Assembly: GCA_026413225.1 (NCBI GenBank)
Contig: CM048553.1
Location: 44,060,001-44,124,000 of the forward strand
Length of the DNA stretch: 64,000 nt
Reading direction: 5' to 3'
Source: Otis tarda
Taxonomy: Eukaryota > Chordata > Aves > Otidiformes > Otididae
Within the stretch, counting starts at the first letter, position 1, and each line of letters begins with the position of its first letter. Below the pieces are notes generated by a model. It did no database searches, was not told where the DNA came from, and saw only the letters and a program-made list of their open reading frames with translations. Shown here in pieces: positions 38,260 to 50,017 of this stretch. The translations under genes and the position numbers were made by a program.

Positions 38260-39480
38260 GATTTATGACAGGCAAATCCTGCTTGACTAACCTGATCTCC
38301 TTCTATGACAAGGTGACCCGCTTAGTGGAGGAGGGAAAGGCTGTGGATGTTGTCTACCTGGACTTTAGTAAAGCCTTTGACACTGTTTCCTACAGCATTC
38401 TCCTGAAGAAACTCACTGCTCATGGCTTGGATGGGTGTACTCTTCGCTGGGTAAAAAACTGTCTGGATAGCCAAGCCCAAAGAGTTGTGGCGAATGGAGT
38501 TAAATCAGTTGGTGGCCAGTCACAAGTGGCGTTCCCCAGGGCTGAGTATTTGGGCCAATTCTGCTTAATATATTTATCAATGATCTGAATGAGGGGATCG
38601 AGTGCACCCTCAGTAAGTTTGCAGATGACACCAAATCAGCCAGGAGTGTTGATCTGCTTGAGAGTAGGAAGGCTCTACAGAGGAATATGGTCAAGGCCAA
38701 TTGTATGAGGTTCAACAAGACTAAATGTTTGGTCCTGCACTTGGGTCACAACAACCCCATGCAGTGCTACAGGCTTTGGGAAGAGTGGCTGGAAAGCTGC
38801 CTGGCAGAAAAGGACCCAGGAGTATTGATCAATAGCCAGCTGGATATGAGCCAACAGTGTGTCTAAGTGACCAAGAAGGCCAATAGCATCCTAGCTTGTA
38901 TCAGAAATAGAGTGGCCAGAAGGACTGGGGAAGTGATCGTCCCCCTGTACTCAACACTGATGAGGCTGCACCTCAAATACTGTGTTCAGCTTTGAGCTCT
39001 TCACTACAGGAAAGATGAGGTGCTGGAGCATGTGCAGAGAAGGGCAACAAAGCTGAAGGGTCTAGAGCACAGATCTTATGAGGAGTGGCTGAGTAAACTG
39101 AACTTGTTTAGTCTGCAGTAAAGGAGGCTCAGGGGAGACCTCATCACTCTCTACAACTACCTGAAACGAAGTTGTAGCCAGGTGGGTATCGGTCTCTTCT
39201 CCCAAGTAACAAGCAATAGGGCGAGAGGAAATGTCTTCAAGTTTCACCAGGGGAGGTTTAGATTGGATATTAGGGACAAATTTCATCACCGAAAGGATTG
39301 TCAAGCATTGGACCAGGCTGCCCAGGGAACTGGTTGAGTCACCATCCCTGGAGGTATTTAAAAGATGTGTAGATGTGGTGCTTAGGGACACAGTTTAGCA
39401 GGGGATTTGGCAGTGTTCTGTTGATGGTTGGACTCAATGGTCTTAGAGGTCTTTCCCAACCTAAATAATTCTATGATTCT
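38260..39480 (+). mobile_element. CR1 LINE, 5'-truncated copy 5 (different subfamily)
   Basis: Plus-strand CR1 of about 1.22 kb. It begins inside the reverse-transcriptase region (TGKSCLTNLISFYDKVTRLV) and ends in CTAAATAATTCTATGATTCT. Its 3' UTR (GGATTTGGCAGTGTTCTGTT, then GGTTGGACTCAATGGTCTTA) differs from that of copies 1-4, which marks another CR1 subfamily. It is more diverged and has several stops and frameshifts, so it is probably older than copies 2 and 4. Confidence 0.94.
38262..39399 (+). pseudogene. CR1 ORF2 reverse transcriptase remnant (copy 5)
   Basis: RT motif A is recognisable as VVYLDFSKAFDTVS near 38,350-38,390. Motif B is present as SGVPQG followed at once by a stop (TGA where a serine codon is usual). 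Motif C reads KFADDTKS near 38,615-38,640. Further down come the C-terminal blocks, ending in RDTV and a stop at 39,397-39,399. Frameshifts separate these parts, so no continuous protein is possible. This is the only copy in the window that preserves motifs A, B and C together. Confidence 0.88.
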
Positions 39481-42400
39481 AGTTCCTTGAATACCAAAGA
39501 CAGTCCTCATGTACTGTGATAAATATTTACATAATTTGTGCATGTACTGTAATGAAGCTGTTTTCTGTATAAAAGCCTGATGCATTTCACTATGGCACAG
39601 TGCTAGGGAACTTCTGCTTACAGAAAAGCTGATATATAGAAAGAGTGAAAAACATGACCTTGGTGACAAAGAAGTTCACGTTATCCAGGTACTTCTCTGC
39701 CCACTTCTCAATTGCTGGAAAGCATCTCACGTAGCTGTGTGAGCCTCGCAGCACTGCTGTATTGTGAGGCTGAACCCTTCAAAAATGTCCCCTGCCCCTT
39801 TCATAAATGTTAAAATATTCCAAATGTCTTATTTTTCAGCAACCTGGACACTTAGTAGGTCGTTTCTTGCAGAACCCTTTTTTTGTGTGTTGAGATCTTA
39901 AATCTCTTGCCTATACTTATACTGTAAGAGCTGAGAAGTGACCACAGGTAACCATATCAATTTCTTCCTCTTTCTTTCCTTACACAACCTAACCTACACA
40001 CATAGTAGCTTGATGTGACAGGTGCTGCTGCAACTGCAGATTTTCCCAGAGCTCTGTTCTGATCTCTAAAGTCTGATAGAGTCTCGTTGCTCTTGCTGCT
40101 TTTTTTGAGCACTCAAAAAACAGCTGCCATTATCGGGCCTCTGAAATTAAATTCAGATATATGAAGATTTCTTTCATCCAACATAATGAAGTTTCACACA
40201 GACTCTGAGCAGAAGCTGCTGGTGTGTTGCAGGGGCTGACAGCAGCCCAGGAGCACCGTACAGCACTGTCGAGTGGAAGAGCTAGCAATAAGAGGTCACT
40301 GAGACTGCTTAACAGTGACCACAGCCACCACCTGCTACTGACAGTGTTTCTTTCTACATGGCTGGAGGCGACTGTTTATACAAATAATCTTTATCGCACT
40401 TTTACCAGGAAATTACTTAACAAGTACGTGAAGCTGAGCATGTTCAAGTTGAGCTTATTTCATTTCAAGCCAACTGCTGTTTCTGTGCTGCTCAGTGAGC
40501 ACAACCCATTCAATTTTAATTTTGCTACAAACAAAGATAACTAATAACATGCACTTTAAAAAGACTTTTGCTAGAGCAAGACATTTTTCAGAACACTTTC
40601 CAGCATAGAGCTAACACCAAAAACTGTTCTAAAACTCCTGAGGGCCTGGGGAGTGCTGTGCTTTACATACATTGCTATCCTCTCTTTCAGACAACCGATG
40701 TTCTGAGCCATTTAGTGCACCATCACCTCTCACTTGCTTAAGTTGGAACTTTGGTTTTACACAATGACAGAAACACAAAAATTGTTAGCTTGGAATGGCT
40801 TGGTGGTCATCTGTTACCTCAGCACTAAGCCTTTTGGAGGAAACAACGCACCACCACAGAAGCAACTATTAGAATGTACGAGGATGAACCAAACAAGGAC
40901 TTTTTTTGGACATGTTTGTTGAGTTAATACTAAATAGAGAAGGCTATGTCTCTAACGAAATAAAATGTGATTACAAAATGGAGATTTCTACAGACCTAAG
41001 CTGTCTGGCAACTAAATGTTAGGCACATAGGAAAATTCCTGAAAATTCCTGTTGGTCTTGCCTATATGACCTAAATGCCTTTTTAAAATCAGTGTCAAGA
41101 AAGCAAGACTCTACTGGCTTCAATGGGACAAAGATCTGGCCTTACATTTTCTACATATAGAGTTTTCAAAAATATCTAGAAATGAAGCTAAACAAGAACG
41201 GCAACCCCTGACCCCAAAGCTTTGAGGAAGTTTTGGTTGGAAGACAAGCTTTGCAGCTGGGTTTTGGTTTGAATGGAGCAAGCCCAAACCTAGGATGAGA
41301 TCTCCCGTGAATGCTGACAAAAATTGTGTTTGGATCCAGGTTCAGACTTTACAACTTGGGGCCTGTCTCCTGAAATGGTGTTGATGAAGGTCAGAAATGG
41401 CTGCCTGCTGTAAAAGGAGGCAGAAAGCCCCCCACCAGCTGTGTACTCTGAGCAGGCTGGCTGCCTGTGTACGATAACACCAACACGGCAGGGGTAAGCC
41501 CACAAGGAAGTCTCTGCGGTAAACTGGTTTGCAAAAGCTGAAAGTGGTGTGCATCCTTTGTAGCACAATAGCAGAAGGTTGTTCTGTGGCTGCTGCAAAA
41601 CAACCTCCAATTCCTGTCTAGGGCTGCAAATGCAGCCTTTGCAAAATATGCGTTAGGCTTTGAAACCAAAGTTCACGCTAGTTCCTGCTTATTGTATATT
41701 GGCTTACACATTCTACCAGCACCTGCTAGTTCTCAGTTGTCACCACTTCTTTCACACCTGAAAGCTCCCATTGCAGGTCTATGATCGGCACTGAGTTACA
41801 AGTAGTAAGTGGTGATGTCAGCATGCCCCAAATGAATCACATTTCATACTGCAGATGCATTTGTAAGAGTCATCAACATGAACACCGCAAAGAGAAAGAT
41901 GTTTGCACCTGAAAGGCCATGTAGAAGAAAACGTACCAGAGTTATGAAGTAGATATGTCATTTACGGTGCTTTCCACCTGGGAAGTAATGTATGCATTAT
42001 ATACCCTAATAAATAAGTCTCATCTACTCTGTGGGGTAGTAATTATTACTTCCCTGTTGCACATGGGAAAACATGTCCACAGAGGTATGAGTTATCTTCC
42101 ATCTTGTGCTTTCATGTGCCACATACAAAATTCAACAACAGAAATAAGAATAGATATACATCCTTGTCTAAAAATCTGCTCCATGCTGTAAGCAAAGGGA
42201 CTATTTTTTTTTTAGGTCATAGTGATCACTTATGAGAAAAGAAATTTACCTGTGCTTCCCAGGGGTCTCTTTCTCCACCATGCGTTCCAGCTGAGGATCT
42301 TTGAGCACTTCACAGGGAGAAGCATGTCTCTTAGACTATGAGAATCATTGGGTTTCCTCTGGTTCTTAGAAAGCTCTTATGGCTCCCTGGAGAGAGGTGC

Positions 42401-42669
42401 AGGCTGTTGGCATGCATGGTGCAACTGTGATAATTTGTAGCTTGAATAGTTTATTCCAATGCAAAAATAATGGGATTTTAAAAAAAAAAAAATAGCAGGG
42501 GAGAAAAAGACTCAGATCCCTCTAGTGGTTACCTCAAGCCACTGTCTCTGGTGGAAGATTATAAGATGAGTTACACTTGTGGCTACTTGACTGCAGTTCA
42601 GTGAGGTGAAGGTCTATGTGTCCATGTAGAACCGAAAAAATGGTACCTTGCTCCCTTCATCACTTCCAT
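39481..42669. other. 3.2-kb gene-free stretch
   Basis: No exon seen. It contains a 10-bp tandem duplication at 41,031-41,050 (GAAAATTCCT twice). At 41,108-41,145, TGGCTTCAATGGGAC and AAAGATCTGGCC resemble half of a palindromic ancient repeat. A MIR/L2-like stretch near 42,020 is listed separately. Confidence 0.55.
42020..42095 (+). repeat. MIR/L2-like ancient repeat fragment
   Basis: CTCTGTGGGGTAGTAATTAT, then TACTTCCCTGTTGCACATGG and GAAAACATGTCCACAGAGGT follows the order of the common amniote repeat stretch 'GGTAGGTATTATTATCCCCATTTTACAGATGGGGAAACTGAGGCACAGAGAGGT'. About a quarter of the bases differ by eye. Confidence 0.55.
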
Positions 42670-43375
42670 GAGTCGCCTGCCTTCTGGGCTTCTGCCCAAG
42701 AAAGCTGGTTAATATTCAAGGATCACCTCCTCCAAGCTCAGGAGCAGTGCATCCCAACAGAGAGGAAGTCAGGCAAAAATGCCAGGCAGCCTGCATGGAT
42801 GAACAAGATGCTTCTGGAGAAACTAAAAAACAAAAAGGAAGCCTAAAGAGGTGGAATCAAGGGCAGGTAGCCTGGGAGGAATACAGAGAGACTGTCCGAG
42901 CAGCCAGGGACCAGATAAGGAAGGCTAAAGCCCTGTCAGGATTAAATCTGGCCAGGGACATCAAGGGCAATCTCTCCTATGAGGACAGGGTGAGAGAGTT
43001 GGGGCTGTTCAGTCTGGAGAAGAGAAGGCTCTGGGGAGACCTTATAGTGGCATTCCTGAACCTAAAGGGTTCTTATAAGAAAGCTGAGAATAAACTTTTT
43101 AGCAGGGCCTGTTGTGATAATGGTTTTAAAATAGAAGGATGTAGATTTAGACTTGATATAAGGAAGAAATTTTTTACAGTAAGGGTGGTGGAACACTGGC
43201 ACAGCTTGCCCAGAGAGGTGGTGGAAGCCCCATCCCTGGAAACGTTCAAGGTCAGGTTGAACGGGGCTCTGAGCAACCTGATCTGGTTAAAGATGTCCCT
43301 GCTTCTTGCAGCAGGGGTGGACTAGATGACCTTTAAAAGGTCCCTTCCAACCCTGACTATTCTATGATTCTGTGA
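42670..43375 (+). mobile_element. CR1 LINE copy 6 with large internal deletion
   Basis: Plus-strand CR1. The 5' part (about 42,690-42,970) corresponds to the linker between endonuclease and reverse transcriptase (DHLLQAQEQCIPTERKSGKN, then QPAWMNKMLLEKLKNKKEA and AARDQIRKAKA...NLARDIKGN). At about 42,970 it jumps directly to the [20 protein letters not shown] block near the C-terminus, so the whole RT catalytic region is missing. It ends in a 3' UTR and ACTATTCTATGATTCTGTGA. The exact 5' limit is uncertain by some tens of bases. Confidence 0.92.
42690..43325 (+). pseudogene. Internally deleted CR1 ORF2, fused frame open
   Basis: The protein frame is broken once near 42,840 (KKEA then TAA; a small deletion shifts the frame). 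From about 42,844 to the stop at 43,325 it is open. It reads from KRWNQGQVAWEEYRETVRAA, through the deletion joint DIKGN/LSYED, to RVVEHWHSLPREVVEAPSLE and ALSNLI. The usual stop after SNLI is lost (TAG to TGG) and the frame runs 13 codons into the 3' UTR. No RT motif A, B or C remains. The longest ATG-initiated frame across the joint (42,747-43,325, 192 codons) includes an out-of-family beginning. Confidence 0.85.
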
Positions 43376-44002
43376 GTGAATGGTTGCCAGCGAAGCCCCT
43401 TCAAAGGGGCGAACTTCCTTTGCCCTTAGGTGGGTGGACAGTAATCAGACAACAGGAAGGCAATGGAGCTTGACTCTGTGCTCCAGCTGTACCGTGCAAT
43501 ACAACTGCAGCTGGCACCATTTGTCACGGCACGTGGAAGGAATTGTGACTTTCAGGGGATGTTCTGCGTGACTGAAGACTTTTGGAGCCTGTGTACTAAA
43601 CGATTGGGCTGACAGCCATGTCTGGCTTGGTATGGGGAAGGGAAGGAACAATACTTGAGCTGTCTGTGTAAATTCATATTTTGCCAGATTCTTATTGTTC
43701 TCACTGACACTCAAGAGGATGAACAACATTGAAATTAATCAACTAATCTAGCAGCAGCTAGATATCCAAGTTCTTAAAGAGTCCAAGACAGCACTTACTC
43801 CACAGTTTTCTGTGTAGAAAGGCAGAGATGAAAAGCCTCTTGTCAATGATTATATGACCGTGGCACCAGCAAACTTTAATCGCAGTATTAGAGGCAATTC
43901 AGTGATAAAAATTATCTTTACCTTTTAAATTATCTTGGCCACTGCAGCTAAATAAGGAACAAAATTAAATAATGACCTAATAGGTGTTTCAGATTGCTTT
44001 GC

Positions 44003-44036
44003 TTTTTTTTTTTTTTTTTTTTTTTTAATCTTTATT
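44003..44036 (-). repeat. Poly(A) of 24 with adjacent AATAAA, minus strand
   Basis: T24 at 44,003-44,026 is followed by AATC and TTTATT (44,031-44,036). Read on the minus strand this is AATAAAGATT followed by A24, the layout of a retroposed mRNA 3' end. The signal-to-tail distance of 4 bases is shorter than usual, and I recognise no gene in the several hundred bases that would be the retrocopy body. It could also be simple slippage beside a chance hexamer. Confidence 0.4.
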
Positions 44037-47000
44037 GGTTTTAAGAAACTTTACATGAAATACCATGAAAAAGCTTTCACAAGAGTCATGGATGGTAACC
44101 CATACAGGATGGGCAGGGACATGTACCCCAGCATTCCTTTGAGGGACACAGCAATCCCAAGCAAGTATGTCAAACTCTGCCAGCCAGGGCTGCTCTCCTG
44201 CAAGCTGGGCACTGGGCTGAGTGGGCCCAGCTGGCAGGAGCTCAGAGGGGCTAGAAATAGCAGCGGGGAGGCTGAGAGAGAGGACTCTAGTTACATGGAA
44301 GATAGGTGTTCACTGCAGTCATCATACATTCTGGTAACCTGGGTCTGAGTGTGCAAATTAGCCTAATCTACCTTTGTCCCCTTTGGGTCTCCCAGGAGTG
44401 TGTGTCAAGCAAGTCTGGGAGTTCGTCTCGGCACAGCATTCATCTGAGCTAAGGATTCAGTCCCTGGGAAGAGTGGAAGAGCTCACAGCCAGGACAAATG
44501 GTGGGACAGCACCAGATTCAGTGCTCTCATGAGTCAATTTGTGTCCTTGCTGCAAATTAAGCACATTTTTTTCAGTGAAAATAGGTTCTACAGTCCCCAG
44601 TATGCCACTAAGCTTTATGAGCGGATCAAAGGCAAGTGGAGACAGGGTCTGCGCAGGAGGCCAAGCTCAGTCTGCAATGCCAGCCCTGGTTCAGCTACAC
44701 CCACACACACATACGTGGTTGCACTGGTAGAAAAAGTAGACAACAGTGCCATGGCTTTTTGCAGAGCTTTACATATCAGCTTATCAGCATATCTGAGAAT
44801 AAGGAGAAGAAATTGTTGAGGGCTGTAAGGGAATGGAGACCAGCCTGGGCCGGGACTCTTCATTGTGGTTTATAGGGCAAATAAAAGAGCTGTGAAGTAT
44901 ATTATGCCATTCCCATTTCACAATGCCCTTTATTCTGGGCTTTGACTAAAAGACACTATATAAGACCCAGAAGTTTTACCACTGATAAATTAAGTGAGTG
45001 TGGTTGTTGCTAGTAGTGAAACTAATGGTCAGGAATTTTTTTTCTGCATTAAACGTTAATGTGCACATACAAACACACAAGCAGATATACTTTTGAAGAA
45101 GCAGCTTGTTAAGTCTTAACAGTACCATAGTTCGAAACAGCAGTAATTGCAAAGATGTTTAAAAAAGGATTCATTTTTAAAACAGCAGTCCGTAATTGAC
45201 ATCCAGAGGAAAAGTCAATGCGGATAGAATAAAACCCACAGAACAAATAAGCTGAAACAAAAGAAGGAAAGAGATATTAGCGAAGAGGAGAAATACAAGA
45301 AAGGAACCCAAGGAAAGGAGGCAAAAAAAGGCAACAAAATGAAGACAAGATAGACATGCCAATTCAGAACAGCATGCCCTTTAAAGGAAAAACATTGAAA
45401 TAATACAACAGTAACATCATGCGGACAGCTGTAAATTATTTTTCACTTGCGATGGAAATTACTGAAGTTGATTTTTCAATCTTTTCTTATTTTTGAATCA
45501 CAGTAAAAAAATCATCAAAGAAAGGTAGAAATGAAAACTAGGCTACTATTTATGGCAAGCAAATACATGCATCAAATAGCAAGTTGTAGAACAGTTCTTC
45601 AGAAAATTCAGTCTGACTTCAAGAGGATCTCCTCACTCACTAATGAGCATCACTACACTTTTCAGTACATCATCCCACCCTGTTGCCTGGCTGCTTTGTT
45701 TGCCTCACCACAAAGCCTACCAACTCCTCAATTTCTAAGCAGCTTTTGTATGAGATGGGCAGCAGTCCCTCAGGACAGGAGTGCTCCAACTGCTGCATGA
45801 TTCAGAGATCAAAACGTGGCAGCACTGGACAAGATGTGTCCTTATCTATACTTCAAAGCACGTGAAGATGCAACGAATAGTCATTCATACTCACTCCTCA
45901 TCAGTCTCAATTGCACCTCGATTTGTAGTAGGCAGGAGAATTACAAGATCACTTTCTCCAGCCATAGGTCACCAGAGACAAGAAAATGTTCATACAGACA
46001 GGGCAAAGATGAGCAAGAAATGTTACGCACCTTGGTATAGAAGGGAAGACTGACTTTAAACCTGCAATGCTCATTTGTTCCCTCACTGCAGTCAATATCT
46101 GGACTTAGAACTTGGGGAACTGACACTCCAGAAATGCCGAAGTGACAGAAAATGCACAGTGTTATTTCTCCATAGACAGTGGAGTCAATCATGCATCTTT
46201 TATTAACTGCAAAGCATCTAATTCTTGGTTACGTTAAGGACTATTTGTAACACTCTAATATTGTAAAAGGGTAATAAAATGGGTGTAAATTGCACGAAAG
46301 CTTTCTCTAATAGCCCCTATATTGTTCTAGTGATGCAGAGAGCCTTGAATATCACTGAGGCTGTGGATTAACAACCTCTCCCTGATCCTTGCAGAAGTCC
46401 TTAATGCCCCTAGGGCTTGTCCCCAACTACCAGACCGAGCTGGTATCCTTCACACCTATTGAGAGTTCCAGGTGAGCACTATGTAATTTTCACTGCCCAG
46501 TGTTAGACAGCTCCAGGTAAGAATTGAACCTATTGATGGCAGCCCAGCTAGTCTTGCCTGAGCTGTGAAGGAAAATGCCTGCCCAAAATTCAAGGCTGGT
46601 AAAACTGCCCAGAGAGCACCTTCCAACTGGGAAGATGTCATGTCAGCTGGAAGATGTGGGAGACTGTGTGGGCACAGCCTGAGAATGGGGCTCACAGACT
46701 AGTTTGTTGATGGTCTCAGTTACGAGAAAAGGCAAATAGCAAAAGTGAATTATTTCAGCTGGGTTTTTTTTGCAAGCCACAGTTCCAGGGTCAGCTCTGT
46801 TGGAACAATATCCAACTCCCAAGGCATTCTGGATCCTCCTGTACAGCAGTACAGCTTCTGACCTCTAAAGCACAGTAGCCACCTCCCGTGACCACAGATC
46901 ATAAAGTTGCCTTGCAGATAAAAATTATGGAACCGTGCATTTCCTTCCTGAGAGGAACAGCTGTATTATCACAAATAAATTTGTTTAAAGATCCTGGACA

Positions 47001-49906
47001 AATGAGTCAGTTTAACATCGTCAGTGTACTGTATTCCCAAATAACACAGACATGATCTTCTCCTTGGTAGGGTGGAAGCCCCCCTCGGTTCTGGGGCTTT
47101 GCGGTTGAAGCATTGGGATTCTTTCAGATTAAATTTAGGGATATACTTTATCACAGATTCACAACTCCCTTTTGTTCTAGTGGGAAAAATGAAACAGAAG
47201 GGCCTCTATGTTATGTTACTTAGATTCTTTGATAGCTTCAGATACTTCCCGAGGCTTGGCATCCAATGCTCAAATTCTTTCTAATGAAGAGCCTAAAATA
47301 ACAAGCTTTGATGATAATACATGCTCCTAATTATGTGGTAATGGAGACAAGTTCCACAAGTAACCATATTTTTGAGCAACTTAAATTATCTCCCAAGTAT
47401 ATCTGTAATAACTTGGTTCCACGTCTTTTAAAAATGCCACTTCATCTAGAATTAGTTTTACTAGTTCTTTGTACATGTAAGAGTTAAGACAAAAGATAGA
47501 ATGTGCTTATGGGAATGTGCAAGGTTTTTCCCCAGTTCAGATACCCATTGTGAGAAGTCCAAGAAGCCAAAGAAAACAGTGCGAAATTCTCCAAACATCT
47601 TTTGCTTTTGTAAAATTAAAATGGAATTCTTCATGTAAAAGGTCGTGTGCTGAGATTAATGGTGCTTCCCTCTTCTGGTAGGACCAGTGTCTCTTCTGAC
47701 ACTAAGGTACTTCTGCTTTCACCATTGGGGGGTATTTATACATTCACAGTAAACACAGAACAAGTCAATTCTGTGAAACTGAAAAATGGTTGATTTGCAT
47801 TGTAGCTGAAAGTCAGAGATCATGTGAAGAGCAGTGCCCTGAGAGTCTAGTGCTAATTTGAATAATATTTCTAAACTTTATTTTGCTAAGTGTCATTTAG
47901 GAGATTTGTACAGAAAGCATTACTAAGATAAATCTTGAAGATAAGTTTATTCTTATTGCCTCTGATGTATGCAGGAGTTGATAACAAGCTGATTGCCTCT
48001 TTCTGACGGATGATTGTACACAACAGATGTTTTAATCTTATTGTATCTGTGAGATAAGCATAATGCTGTGTTAAGTCCAAACACTTTTTATGAGTCTTTC
48101 AAAGGATTTTGCAGTTAATGTAACCTTTTGTAAATGTCCTTACATGAGGCTGCATGTGTTCTCGTAATAGTGCAAATTATTAGTAACGAGTTTAAACCAG
48201 TGATTATGCGAAAGAAGAAAACTGCATTTAACAGTAGGTGTAATTCTGTGCTGTATGATAACGAAAATTAAGAGGGAAATTATGCAAGCGGTGATACAAG
48301 GTGTTCTTCTTCAGCAAGTGATGCACAAGATGGGCAGAATGTTTATCAAGAATGCTGGAAGGCCAATACTCCATGCCATGCACCCTCAATTTGAAAATTA
48401 GCAGGCAAATGTCAGCTTTGTGAACAGAGCACTGCAGAGAATGGAAGAGTTGGGTTGCAAACAATACAGGGTTACAAAATTACACTTTGATTTGAACTGA
48501 AATGCCAGAATTTCCCTGAAAATAAACCTCCTCCTTCACTGCAGTGAACTCAAAGTGTTGTATGTTGCTCCCATGTTTTGTTTTTATATGTAACATGGAA
48601 AGAACAAAAAAAAATTCAAAACGAATTGGACTCTTCAAAACAAAAACTGGTCTGTATCATACCAAAAATGGCAAAATGGGACATGTCAACTTTTCAAAAC
48701 AGATTTCCCATATTTCATTTGAAAGTAGTTATGACAAAACTTATTCAGTTATCAATGTTTTGATTTTGGTCAAAGTTACAGCATTAATTGTTTTCTCAAG
48801 GCAATATCAGCATACTGTGCTCCTGATTACCTTATTTCATTCCAGACAAAAATCACAGGCAGTAATTCCAGTATTTGCCAGTCAGTAAAGCATCCTGTAG
48901 CTTACATTATATGACGTATACAATTCAAAGAATATTTTCTTTAGGTTTCACATCATCTAACATCAGATACATAAAAAGTAGATGTCTGGTCTAACTATGC
49001 CCTCTTGACATCAGCTCATGTGTCTAGAGGTTTTTAAAATACACAGACTCCTCTCCATCCTTTGATTATAGTGGGAATCTAGGTTGATCTAATGGCTTGC
49101 TGCCACCATAATGGCAGTTTTTCTCATCTAGTCTTTGTTCTCCATCCTTTGGTCCTTGAATCTGATCTGGGACTAACCCACTACAGTCAAACAAATGAGA
49201 CTGCTCCTTTAGATGGTAGGAAAGGTAATAGGTTGTGTCAGCTATCTCCTGGAACTTGACTCCGAGGCTAAGTTCTAGACAGCTAAAGCAAGATGAGATG
49301 TCTTCACCCTAAGCCACGTATGTCAGCTTTATGCAAGTAAGAACACTGCGTTGTGTTAGTGCAGATGTATAGGCCTTACTGAATTCCAAGTCAGTGGATC
49401 TGGGAAGTAGCTTGTTGTGGGATTCTTAAACAAAGCAACACTGGAGCTAATAAACTAATCAAAATAATGGCTTTCATGGGCACATCAGCAGTTCTTGGCT
49501 GTGGGCAGAATGATTTTGGGTTAAAAGTGTATGCTGCATACAGTGAAACTACAGTTTTTAGTAACAATGCAAGTTTTGTGGAAGCTTGAAAGTGTTCATA
49601 TGAGAATAATGCTGTAGTTCATATGGGATTTTAACAGAAACATGATACTGCAAGCTGAGAAATGGTTAGAATACTGAAGAGACATGATTTGTACTCAGTA
49701 GTTTTTGTGGACTCTTGAAAAGCTGTACCTAAAACTACAGCAAGAAGCACTTGGGTTGTCTTCACTGGGAGGCCCTGATATGCAAGAGGTACTAGCTTGT
49801 TTGTGTTCTGGGTACCTTTTTTTAAGGTTCAGAAAGAAAACACACAATTTTCAGTGCTTCGGTATTTTGTCTTTCTGAGTGGCAAACTGAAATGAGCTGA
49901 CCCTTC

Positions 49907-50017
49907 CTTACCCCGTCAGGCTGGAGTTAATTATTTACAGCCTTAATCTGCGGCTCTTTGAAGCGCCCTCTTTCTTACCTCAGTGAGGCTGAGGTTAAAT
50001 ATTCACAGTTTCAATCT
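49907..50017 (+). repeat. Diverged tandem duplication, about 67-bp period
   Basis: CTTACCCCGTCAGGCTGGAG, continuing to ACAGCCTTAATCT (49,907-49,949), is echoed by CTTACCTCAGTGAGGCTGAG, continuing to ACAGTTTCAATCT (49,974-50,017). Roughly three quarters of positions agree by eye. It is an old duplication with both halves partly preserved. Confidence 0.6.

Noticed and set aside
48544-48888. 114-codon plus-strand frame
   Set aside because: Low-complexity, Lys/Phe/Ile-rich translation of AT-rich DNA with no family resemblance.
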